The notes below the pieces were generated by a model. It ran no database searches. It had not been told where the DNA came from and saw only the letters and a program-made list of their open reading frames with translations. Shown here piece by piece: positions 1 through 6,730 of a DNA stretch of 13,293 bases. Positions within the stretch are counted from its first letter, which is position 1. Each line of letters begins with the position of its first letter. The stretch lies in NCBI GenBank assembly GCA_050292445.1, contig JBNKLQ010000174.1, forward strand, positions 1 to 13,293. The letters are read 5' to 3'. This DNA comes from Leptofilum sp050292445 (GTDB lineage Bacteria > Chloroflexota > Anaerolineae > Promineifilales > Promineifilaceae). The position numbers were made by a program, and so were the translations under genes.

Positions 1-1686
1 GGCAATGCCTAAATTATTTAAACAGCGCCCCATCCCTTCAGTATCGCCTGTTTCTTTGGCCAGGGTCAAAGCTTGTTTGCTTAGTTGGATGGCTCGTTCA
101 ATGTGGCCCAAGCGAACAAGCGCCAGCCCTTTGCGCGCCATGAACTGAACTTCGTGCTGACTGTCTGTTATGGTGCGCACGGCAGTCAGGCCCAAATCGA
201 GTATTTTGATGTTTTCTAACCAGTGCCCCTGGTCGCCCAGGTATTGGCTGATGACGACGACCAGTTTTTGTACGGCCGTCCACTGCTGGCGGGCCAGACA
301 ATGCGTTAGCACAGGGACAAAATGAGTCCTTTCCTGATCCATTTGGGCATACCCAGCTTGCCCTAATTTGGTTTGCTCAATGGCTAAGGTGGTGTAAAAG
401 TCAGCCAATTTGGCCAACGTTGCGTCATCGGCAGGGAGTTGGTAACGGCCGTAAGTATGCACCAGCGCGTGCGTTACTTCATATTGCGAACCAACACGCT
501 GCAAGAGGCCATAAGCCACCAGCTGATTCAGCAGCGGCACCACAGCTATATCGGGCAGGGTGTGGGCAATAGCTGCACTGCTGAACGGCGCAAGCGCGAG
601 CAGCCCGATGACGCCCAGTACCGGCCTGGATAACGGCCCAACTTGTTCCAGACTGCGAGCCAGCAGTCTGGGCACGCTAGCTTCTCGTCGCTGTACATCG
701 TCTGGATCGAGCGCTTGCAGTGGCATCTCTTTGAGCCAGGCCAAATAACCGGTAGCTGTTTCACCCGTGACATAGAGATAACGTCCCACCAACCGAACAG
801 CCAAAGGCAAATTTCCTACCAGTTCACAGATGCGCTCGGCGGCCCGTTTGTCGTCAATCTGCTGTGGGCTCCAGGTGTTGAGCAGGCGTAGGGCATCTGC
901 CAGGGTGAATGGCGAGAGATCGAGAAAACGGCCTGGCGCGTCCTGACGGCGGCGGCTGGTGAGGAGGACAGCGGCTGGGCCAACAGCCGCCAAGACGGCT
1001 GGCAGATCGTCAGCCTCTTCGGTGCCATCCAGCACCAGCAGCGCTTTTTTGCGATTTAACAAGCGAGTGACGGCCTGAGCAGAAACGTGCCGGGTTTGCG
1101 GTTCATAGCTTTTCAGGATGTGCTCAAAGGCGCTGGCGGTATCGGAACGGCCGTAAAAGCTGTAAAAAACGACCCCATCAGGAAAGCGCACGTAGAGACG
1201 GCCGTCGTCAATTAGCCGATACAACAACTCCACGACCAATGCCGTTTTGCCCATGCCGCCCGAGGCACAAAGCGCCGCAACCTGGCCCGGTTGTAAACGG
1301 GCCATCAGGTCGGCCATTTCGCGGACGCGATTGGTGAAATTTACCGGTCGCGGCGGCAGCATCTGCAAAAAACGGTCGCGTTCTGTCAGTTCCTCAATCC
1401 ATGATTGCAAACAAAGCAGATCACTTTTCCCCTCTACGGTTTCAATCAATTCAACGACAGCAGGGTATCCCGCTGCTTGCAGCAGGCGCGTCACTGCATC
1501 CACCTTCAATTCCAGTGCCGAAGCCGCCAGGGCAATATCTTGCCAGCGCTGCGGCTGCCGGACCCGCCCCTTGCGCCAGTTGATGATGGTTTCTTTGGGC
1601 AAACCGGTGCGCTGGGCCAGAGGGGTGGGCGTTACGCCTTGCCGCTGTAGGTATTCCTTGAAGAGATCGCCAAAATGTTCCGCCAT
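1..1686 (-). CDS. HTH / NB-ARC (STAND) ATPase / TPR regulator, 3' end beyond the window
   Basis: 562 codons are visible and the frame is still open at base 1. Residues 1-70 form an XRE-like helix-turn-helix (LAQRTGLPKETIINWRKG), so DNA binding is likely. An NB-ARC-type STAND ATPase follows: P-loop ASGGMGKT at about 141-148, Walker B ALLVLD at 215-220, a TSRR sensor at 243-246 and a GNLPLA motif at 291-296. A winged-helix-like segment follows, and from about 440 there are TPR-like helices (IERAIQLSKQALTLAKETGD) that reach the edge. The ATG at 1686 is the first in frame after a TAA, with GGAG upstream. Family knowledge: such proteins are cytoplasmic switches whose repeats sense a ligand and release the nucleotide-locked ATPase. 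Ligand and target genes are unknown. It is divergent from the small peptide gene at 1899, a layout that would suit a peptide-sensing regulator, but that is inference. Confidence 0.9.
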   Translation of the reverse strand, partial: MAEHFGDLFKEYLQRQGVTPTPLAQRTGLPKETIINWRKGRVRQPQRWQDIALAASALELKVDAVTRLLQAAGYPAVVELIETVEGKSDLLCLQSWIEELTERDRFLQMLPPRPVNFTNRVREMADLMARLQPGQVAALCASGGMGKTALVVELLYRLIDDGRLYVRFPDGVVFYSFYGRSDTASAFEHILKSYEPQTRHVSAQAVTRLLNRKKALLVLDGTEEADDLPAVLAAVGPAAVLLTSRRRQDAPGRFLDLSPFTLADALRLLNTWSPQQIDDKRAAERICELVGNLPLAVRLVGRYLYVTGETATGYLAWLKEMPLQALDPDDVQRREASVPRLLARSLEQVGPLSRPVLGVIGLLALAPFSSAAIAHTLPDIAVVPLLNQLVAYGLLQRVGSQYEVTHALVHTYGRYQLPADDATLAKLADFYTTLAIEQTKLGQAGYAQMDQERTHFVPVLTHCLARQQWTAVQKLVVVISQYLGDQGHWLENIKILDLGLTAVRTITDSQHEVQFMARKGLALVRLGHIERAIQLSKQALTLAKETGDTEGMGRCLNNLGIA

Positions 1687-1758
1687 TTTTTGTTGCTCCA
1701 ATTTTTTGTTTGACCCTTAGGTGGGGGCATACGGCCGTTCCATTTTGCCCCAAAATAA

Positions 1759-1799
1759 CAAGTAACTTGATACGGCCGGTCAGCTCAAGTTGAAATCAA
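1759..1799. promoter_or_regulatory. Operator-like cluster of CAAGT half-sites between divergent genes
   Basis: The 212-bp gap between the minus-strand regulator (start 1686) and the plus-strand peptide gene (start 1899) contains CAAGT at 1759-1763, its inverted copy ACTTG at 1765-1769 and CAAGT again at 1786-1790. AACTTGA (1764-1770) and TCAAGTT (1785-1791) form a perfect 7-bp inverted repeat with a 14-bp spacer. TTGA and TCAA flank again at 1790-1799. This is the placement expected for an operator of the HTH regulator at 1-1686, but binding is inferred. I could not pick out a convincing -35/-10 pair on either strand. Confidence 0.35.
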
Positions 1800-1802
1800 C
1801 CA

Positions 1803-1900
1803 ATCACGACTCGTGGGCATCTCATGAGGTGCAGGAGACCCGTCTTCTGTACGGCGCGCCATTCTCAACGAGTCGCCAACCTGTATAGGAGAGTCGTGAT
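1803..1900 (+). promoter_or_regulatory. Leader of the peptide gene with two mutually exclusive hairpins
   Basis: ATCACGACTC (1803-1812) is exactly complementary to GAGTCGTGAT (1891-1900), which covers the first two bases of the peptide start codon (1899-1901) and the spacer after the ribosome-binding site. The same left arm, as CGACTCGT (1807-1814), is also exactly complementary to ACGAGTCG (1868-1875). The two helices (10 bp and 8 bp) share bases and cannot coexist, so one fold would hide the start and the other would expose it. The complementarity is directly visible. A switching role is inference, and it requires that transcription begin upstream of 1803. Confidence 0.35.
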
Positions 1901-2036
1901 GTATAAACAATTATCTACCCAAATTCATGTTTTGCTGGTAACGGCCGTGTTGGTCATCGGTTTGGCTTTGCCGGTTACCCCGCCAAGCACCATCAGTGAT
2001 TGTTCCGGTTCAACCGGACAAATATGCGGCGGGTAA
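1899..2036 (+). CDS. Small exported or membrane-anchored peptide (45 aa)
   Basis: The gene begins at the ATG at 1899, preceded by AGGAGAG at 1887-1893, a strong ribosome-binding site. A longer in-frame start at 1824 lacks one and is not preferred. The product has a short basic N-terminus (MYKQ), one hydrophobic segment at about residues 9-27 (VLLVTAVLVIGLAL) and a short polar tail, PPSTISDCSGSTGQICGG, with two cysteines and a terminal Gly-Gly. It could be a signal-peptide precursor releasing a tail of about 18 residues, or a single-pass membrane peptide. I do not recognise a family. It lies between two NB-ARC/TPR loci, one divergent and one convergent. A pheromone-like role sensed by a TPR protein is possible but unproven. 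A perfect inverted repeat (2004-2010 with 2012-2018) falls inside the tail codons. Confidence 0.6.
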   Translation: MYKQLSTQIHVLLVTAVLVIGLALPVTPPSTISDCSGSTGQICGG

Positions 2037-2046
2037 GTAAACATTC

Positions 2047-2075
2047 GGGGCTGTCGGCTTCAAGCTGGCAGCCCC
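2047..2075. terminator. Hairpin shared by two convergent gene ends
   Basis: GGGGCTG at 2047-2053 pairs with CAGCCCC at 2069-2075, and the helix continues through 2054-2059 with 2063-2068, including two G-T wobbles, to give a stem of about 13 bp. The triloop at 2060-2062 is the minus-strand stop codon of the TPR gene. It lies 10 bp after the peptide gene's stop, so it could end transcription from both sides. There is no clear T-run on either strand, so a classical intrinsic terminator is not certain. Confidence 0.45.
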
Positions 2076-3280
2076 TGCATCTCCTGAATTTGCGATATTT
2101 TGGCACTGTACTCGGCCAGCTGGCTGTTGGCCCAGGCATTGTCCGGGAATTGGGCGGCTAACTGCTGCGCTTCGGCAAAATGGACGAGGGCGACCGGGTA
2201 TACACCTTGGGCCATATAGGTTTTGCCCAGATTGCCAATGGCGTTGGCCAGGGGCAGCGCATTGCCCAGCAGCCGGAAAAGGTTAATGCTCTCGTGATGA
2301 TACCGTTGGGCCCTATCCCAGGCCTGCTGCTGGCGCAAAACACACCCCAAATTGTTGGCCGTATGTGCTTTTAGCTCAGTCAGGCCAGGCTGTGTGCGCA
2401 GCATCTTGTCTGCCTGGCGAAAGGCGGCTTCGGCCTGGTCGTAGGTTTGCAAACTATAAAGCAGACTGCCTAAATTGATGGCTGTCCTGATTTTGTCTTC
2501 TTCTTTGTCGGTTTCGGCCAATAACCCGCCCGCTTTTTCATAAAGCTGCTGTGCCTGTTCAAACTTGTTTTGGTCTTGGTAGGTCCACGCCAAGGCATTC
2601 ATGGTGCGGGTGAGGTCGGTGATGGTGACCGTTGCGCCAGACTGGAACAGGGCCAAGGCGCGCTGAAAGTGGCTTTCGGCTATGGCATACTGCCCCTGGT
2701 CTGTGGCGATTTGCCCCAAGGCGTGATGAACGGTTGCCCGTAAGCGGTGTTCTGTTTTGGCAAACTGGTTTAGCGCTTTTTCTCCCTCGGCCTGGGCTTC
2801 GTCGTAGCGGTGCTGGCGCTGGTAAGTTTGGCAAAGGTTCATGTGGATTTCGGCGCTGGCCTGGGCATCTTGCAGGGTGTGGGCAATGGTGCCTGCTTGC
2901 TGGAAGGTGGCAACGGCCGTTGCCAAATCCCACTGGATACGCTGAAACTGCCCCAACTGTTTTAATAATCGAAATTGCAGCCAGAGTTTGGGGGCGGGCA
3001 TGGTGGCCAGGCATTTTTCCAGCAGCGGCTGCCATTGGGGCACGCGCCCGGTGCCTTCTACCCAAAAGAAACATTGCAGGATGAGGACAGCCGTTTCTTG
3101 CCAGGTTTTGGGCAAGGTCAAGCCCATCTCCACCACTCGTACCACGTTGGGGAAATCCGGGTTTAGGCTGCGGCTGATGTCGTCGTTGAGGACAGCCGTT
3201 TGCTTTTGCCAGTAGTTTAACGTTGCCTGCAACCCACGCACAAAACGAGGGCTGGGGGGCAGTTGTAGGTTATCGGTCAT
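2060..3280 (-). CDS. TPR repeat protein, probable sensor partner of the upstream NB-ARC ATPase
   Basis: 406 residues with no signal peptide or membrane segment. Residues 1-120 are helical without a clear motif (for example FVRGLQATLNYWQKQ). From about 125 to 395 there are tandem TPR-like helix pairs, such as MNLCQTYQRQHRYDEAQAEG, ALGQIATDQGQYAIAESHF and NLGKTYMAQGVYPVALVHFA. TPR superhelices bind peptides or proteins. The start is the ATG at 3280, with an in-frame TAA directly upstream. No good Shine-Dalgarno sequence is visible because the start lies inside a 7-bp tandem repeat. It follows the NB-ARC gene by 32 bp on the same strand, so it is very likely co-transcribed. In many STAND proteins, TPRs follow the winged helix in the same chain, so this looks like a detached sensor module. 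No enzymatic motif is seen. Confidence 0.85.
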   Translation of the reverse strand: MTDNLQLPPSPRFVRGLQATLNYWQKQTAVLNDDISRSLNPDFPNVVRVVEMGLTLPKTWQETAVLILQCFFWVEGTGRVPQWQPLLEKCLATMPAPKLWLQFRLLKQLGQFQRIQWDLATAVATFQQAGTIAHTLQDAQASAEIHMNLCQTYQRQHRYDEAQAEGEKALNQFAKTEHRLRATVHHALGQIATDQGQYAIAESHFQRALALFQSGATVTITDLTRTMNALAWTYQDQNKFEQAQQLYEKAGGLLAETDKEEDKIRTAINLGSLLYSLQTYDQAEAAFRQADKMLRTQPGLTELKAHTANNLGCVLRQQQAWDRAQRYHHESINLFRLLGNALPLANAIGNLGKTYMAQGVYPVALVHFAEAQQLAAQFPDNAWANSQLAEYSAKISQIQEMQGLPA

Positions 3281-3297
3281 CGGTTATCGGTTTACGG
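3270..3297. repeat. Three 7-bp tandem repeats plus a degenerate fourth across a start codon
   Basis: On the plus strand the units are TTATCGG, TCATCGG and TTATCGG (3270-3290), followed by a degenerate TTTACGG (3291-3297). Related TTACGG and ATCACGG strings continue to about 3317. The second unit supplies the start codon of the TPR gene, and the far end overlaps the stop codon of the NB-ARC gene at 3313-3315. The block therefore fills the whole junction between the two genes. Confidence 0.7.
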
Positions 3298-3312
3298 GCC
3301 ACCGCTTACGGA

Positions 3313-4695
3313 TCACGGTGATTCTGGCCAATGAATAATTTCAGTGCGCAAAAAGGATTCTGTGAGGCGGTGGGTGCCGTAGCGCCGCTCCCAGGTTGTG
3401 CCGCGCACTTCCAGCAGCGAGCGATTGACCAGTTCGGTGATAGCAGGCCATAACTCCTGTTCGGGCAGACCGCTCATCGCTTGCATTTGCTCTGGCTTCA
3501 CGCCAACGCCAGCGGCCAGGGGCATCATTTCTAACAGGGTTTGTCCGGTTGGGCTGAGGCTGTGCCACGCTTGCCAGTAGATGTGGCGATAGAGCTGCCC
3601 AATTTCGCTGATTTGGGCGGCGGTCAGATCGGTAAGGATTTGCTGGAGGGGCAGAACGGCCGTTAAACCCACCACAAGCTTTAGCGCCAACGGGTTGCCG
3701 CCGGTAACAGCGTAAATCTGGCGGACGACTGCATCGGAGGCGGGCATCAAGTCGTTAAGGTTGAGGTTTTGCGCCTGGGTATAGATGAGGTCGGCGGCGG
3801 CGGGCAGCGGCAGTTCGTCTAATACCAGGCTGTAGGCGGTGCTGGCAGCGGGCAGGCGCACGCGGGTGGTAAGCAGAAATTTGCTGGGAATTGCCCAATC
3901 ATTGAGTGCATTGAGCAAACTGGAGGTGTCAGCCTCCGATTCAAGGTTGTCAATGACAATGAGGGTGGGGCGGCTTTTGAGGGTCTGGCGCAGACAGGCA
4001 ATACGGCCGTTGCCAGACGTGGCGGTTTGGGGGCACAGATGTTCAACCAGATCGTTGATGAGTTTTTCCAGGATTGCGTCTGGTGGGAGCGCGCCGTTGG
4101 TGTCGTCTGGGCTGACGCGCAGCCAGAAAACATCCTGGAAGATGAAGCGGGGTAGGATAGCGCGTGTTACCTGGTCGGCCAGGGCGGTTTTGCCAATGCC
4201 GCCAATCCCCACAATGGCAATGACGCCGGGCGTATCGGGTTGGGTCAGGTAACCAATCAGTTCATCGACGTGATTTTGACTGCCAAAAAGGTTGGTATAG
4301 GTGGGTGGGGGGAGCTGGACTTGCAGCGTGTGGAGGCGATTTTGGCGAACGGCCGTTTCCTGGTCCCACAAAAGTTGCGTCAGGTTACGGATTGCCTCGC
4401 GCTGGCGGCGTTTGACCTGGTCTTCGCTAAGGTTGAGCTTGCTGGCGGTCATGAGAATGGTTTGACCATCTACAAACCGGAAGGTGAGGATTTGGGCACC
4501 GGTGGGGTCTTGCTGCTGCAATTGTTGAATGCCGTTGAGCAGAACCTGGTTGGTGGCAGAGGCCCTGCCTATGGTGTGGGTCAATTCCTGTTGGACGATA
4601 AGCAGTTGGGCAAGTGAATCATCTGCTGTGTCGGCCAAGTTGCTCCAGGCGCGTAAGGCTTGGGGGACGGCCGTTTGTAAATCATCAAACTGCAT
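3313..4695 (-). CDS. HTH (sigma region 4-like) / NB-ARC STAND ATPase
   Basis: 460 residues. Residues 68-108 (LTFRFVDGQTILMTASKLNL followed by SEDQVKRRQREAIRNL) resemble a sigma-70 region 4 helix-turn-helix, suggesting DNA binding. The NB-ARC ATPase follows: P-loop GIGGIGKT at 163-170, Walker B LIVIDN at 245-250, TTR at 276-278 and GGNPLALKL at 332-340. Residues about 370-455 look like the winged-helix arm (LLEMMPLAAGVG, YGTHRLTESFLR). The protein stops right after this domain and has no repeat sensor of its own. The sensor-like TPR module is the next gene, 32 bp downstream. Family knowledge: STAND ATPases are autoinhibited switches that oligomerise when the sensor domain detects its ligand. 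The start at 4695 is the first ATG of the open frame. The 242-bp region upstream is shared with the divergent lipoprotein gene. Confidence 0.9.
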   Translation of the reverse strand: MQFDDLQTAVPQALRAWSNLADTADDSLAQLLIVQQELTHTIGRASATNQVLLNGIQQLQQQDPTGAQILTFRFVDGQTILMTASKLNLSEDQVKRRQREAIRNLTQLLWDQETAVRQNRLHTLQVQLPPPTYTNLFGSQNHVDELIGYLTQPDTPGVIAIVGIGGIGKTALADQVTRAILPRFIFQDVFWLRVSPDDTNGALPPDAILEKLINDLVEHLCPQTATSGNGRIACLRQTLKSRPTLIVIDNLESEADTSSLLNALNDWAIPSKFLLTTRVRLPAASTAYSLVLDELPLPAAADLIYTQAQNLNLNDLMPASDAVVRQIYAVTGGNPLALKLVVGLTAVLPLQQILTDLTAAQISEIGQLYRHIYWQAWHSLSPTGQTLLEMMPLAAGVGVKPEQMQAMSGLPEQELWPAITELVNRSLLEVRGTTWERRYGTHRLTESFLRTEIIHWPESP

Positions 4696-4937
4696 AAATC
4701 TTTGCCTATTGTGGATGAGTTGTCATATCGATGTTTGTGTTACAAGTATCAATTTTACCCGACATTCGCACAAAATTGCACCATATCCATAGGTTGCCGC
4801 ACCAAATTCGCACGCATTTTTTATTAGACTGCAATTGGGTCCACGCTGGATGTCATCGTGCCTCGCGTATTGACCATCTGCAAAACCGTTACGAGTAGGC
4901 CAATGCAGAAAATACGATATTACATAGGAGCAAAACA
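4696..4937. promoter_or_regulatory. Divergent intergenic region with a 42-bp-spaced direct repeat
   Basis: This gap separates the minus-strand NB-ARC gene and the plus-strand TPR lipoprotein gene and should hold both promoters. ATTCGCAC occurs twice in direct orientation, at 4764-4771 and 4806-4813, exactly 42 bp apart (about four helical turns). GCACC follows the first copy (4778-4782) and precedes the second (4799-4803). This could be a paired operator. A TTGACC at 4870-4875 may be a -35 element for the lipoprotein gene, but I see no well-spaced -10. The ribosome-binding site GGAG is at 4927-4930. Confidence 0.4.
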
Positions 4938-6632
4938 ATGTTGATGAAACGATTGAGATGGTTACGAATTATTTTTTTGGCACTGCTGCTGGTCAGCTTG
5001 CCGCTTTTGGTTGGCTGTGGCGGAAATACGGCCGATTCTCGTGATACAGAGCCCACCGCCAGAAGTGGAGACGACGATGGCGATGATGCAGAAGAGCCAA
5101 CGCTTACGCCCGAAGAAGAGTATGAAGAATTAACCGAAAAAGGGGATGATGCCTACGATGAAGGCGCGTATCAGACGGCGCTGGGGTATTTCCAACAAGC
5201 ATTGGATATTGCTGAAGAGATAAATGATCCTGAGAAGGAGCCGGAGGCTCTGTACAACATTGGGTTCACTTATGTGGAACAGGGTTTGACCGAACCGGCA
5301 TTAGAAAATTTACAAAAAGCGTTAAGTATGTATGTTGACAATGGGGATATCGAGGGGGAAGGCAATACCATGATTGGTATTGTGATGGTTTATACCCAGT
5401 TGGGGCAATATTCACAGGCGCTAGATGTGTCTGACCAAGCCTTGGCTAAGTTCCAGGAAATCGAGGATGGTGAAGGAGAGGCCATGGTTAACACCCAAAT
5501 TGGAAATGTTTTTCTGGATCAGGAGGATTTTCCAAAAGCTATCAACTCTTTTAATGAAGCGATACGTATTAGCCAGGAAATTGAAGACGCTTCTCTGGAA
5601 GCGCATAATTTAGGGTTAGTGGGTCTTGCACAGCTGCTTATGGGTGAACCAGAAGTGGCGTTAGTGACGATGCAGGAGGCGTTAACGCTCCTTCAGGAAA
5701 CGGACAATGATAATAGCATTGCCTCTGCTTTTAGTGCACTTGGGTATACATACAATGCGCTAGAGCGATATGGAGAGGCGATTGAGATGTTTGATCAATC
5801 GCAAGAAATTGTGCGTCGAATTGGAAATAAGGAGTTGGAAGCGGAAAACCATTTGAATACGGCCGTTGCCCAATACAGCCTAGAACAGTACGAAGATGCC
5901 CTGGACAACTTGGATAAGGCCATTGCCGGGTACGAAGAGATTCAACAATACAATAATGTGGCCACTGCCTGGGAAAACAAAGGAATAGTCTACAAAGATT
6001 TGCGTCAGTATGAAGATGCCGTGGCCAGTTATGAAGAGGCGCTGGCTATCTACGAACGCTTGGAGGATGAAGCTGGCATTCAAGATGTCAATGCCTCCCT
6101 GGCTACCATGCCCATCTTTGAATACAACGTCAACCTGGTTCAAAATCCTGGCAATGAGCTGCCAATTGAGAACGGCGAAATTCCGTTTTGGATAGAAGCC
6201 GCAGGCACCAATTGGGGGCAAAATGCAGAAGTGCCGGTTCATGAAGGTGTGGCCTATTTTGATGCTGGCGAGGCTGGTTATCTGGCGGAATTATACCAGG
6301 ATGTGAATGTGATCGGTTTTGCCGACGCCATTGACAAAGGTGAGCAGCAGTTTGCCTTTGCCGCATATGTGCGCTCGTATCCTTTGCAATTTGCTGTGCC
6401 GGTAGATGCGGCCCAAATTGTGGTGGAATATTTTGAGGATGGGGCCGTTGATCCGCTCGATTCTGCCGCCACCGATGAGATTTTTGTCACCGACCGCTGG
6501 TTTGAAATTGCCGATACCTTAACCCCTCCTCCGGGCACACGTTGGATTCGGCTTAGGCTGGTTAGCGTGAAATATGGTGGTTATGACAGTGATGGTTATT
6601 TTGACGACCTGTCGCTGGTGGCGCTGCCGTAA
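4938..6632 (+). CDS. TPR lipoprotein with C-terminal jelly-roll-like domain
   Basis: 564 residues. The start at 4938 has GGAG 7 bp upstream. Residues 1-27 are a lipoprotein signal peptide: a basic N-terminus, a hydrophobic core and the lipobox LVGC with Cys27 as the lipidation site. A very acidic linker follows to about 57. Residues about 58-385 hold eight TPR-like repeats of about 40 residues each, such as GDDAYDEGAYQTALGYFQQA and NKGIVYKDLRQYEDAVASYE. Residues about 396-564 are a beta-rich domain that begins NLVQNPGNELPIENG and ends DGYFDDLSLVAL, a pattern typical of galactose-binding or CBM-like jelly rolls. The fold call is from pattern only. The protein should sit on the outside of the membrane as a binding scaffold. 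It heads a same-strand cluster with the propeller lipoprotein 98 bp downstream. A large subunit of a surface complex is plausible, but its ligand is unknown. Confidence 0.88.
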   Translation: MLMKRLRWLRIIFLALLLVSLPLLVGCGGNTADSRDTEPTARSGDDDGDDAEEPTLTPEEEYEELTEKGDDAYDEGAYQTALGYFQQALDIAEEINDPEKEPEALYNIGFTYVEQGLTEPALENLQKALSMYVDNGDIEGEGNTMIGIVMVYTQLGQYSQALDVSDQALAKFQEIEDGEGEAMVNTQIGNVFLDQEDFPKAINSFNEAIRISQEIEDASLEAHNLGLVGLAQLLMGEPEVALVTMQEALTLLQETDNDNSIASAFSALGYTYNALERYGEAIEMFDQSQEIVRRIGNKELEAENHLNTAVAQYSLEQYEDALDNLDKAIAGYEEIQQYNNVATAWENKGIVYKDLRQYEDAVASYEEALAIYERLEDEAGIQDVNASLATMPIFEYNVNLVQNPGNELPIENGEIPFWIEAAGTNWGQNAEVPVHEGVAYFDAGEAGYLAELYQDVNVIGFADAIDKGEQQFAFAAYVRSYPLQFAVPVDAAQIVVEYFEDGAVDPLDSAATDEIFVTDRWFEIADTLTPPPGTRWIRLRLVSVKYGGYDSDGYFDDLSLVALP

Positions 6633-6730
6633 ATTATAGACAACGGTTGTTTGCAGGAAACGGCCGTTGCCTCTATTCACTCGACAAAACAGAACAACAA
6701 CAATCAACCCAAAAACTGGAAACCTACCAT

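Noticed and set aside
1247..1720. Long plus-strand open frame opposite the HTH/NB-ARC gene
   Set aside because: It is antisense to clear HTH and P-loop coding sequence, has an unnatural Cys/Ser/Arg-rich composition and matches no recognisable family.
1824..1898. N-terminal extension of the small peptide gene from the ATG at 1824
   Set aside because: There is no ribosome-binding site before it, the added segment is Arg-rich and would spoil the export signal, and the ATG at 1899 has a strong AGGAGAG.
2559..3084. Open frames on both strands inside the TPR gene
   Set aside because: They overlap a well-supported TPR coding frame and have Pro/Arg/His-rich or otherwise implausible translations.
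3270..3317. Phase variation that would fuse the NB-ARC and TPR frames by changing the 7-bp repeat number
   Set aside because: The NB-ARC stop codon lies before the core repeats and an in-frame TAA precedes the TPR start, so adding or losing units would not join the two frames.
6647..6730. Upstream start of the large lipoprotein at 6647
   Set aside because: It would place 28 polar residues before the lipoprotein signal sequence. The ATG at 6731 gives a normal signal peptide and lipobox.
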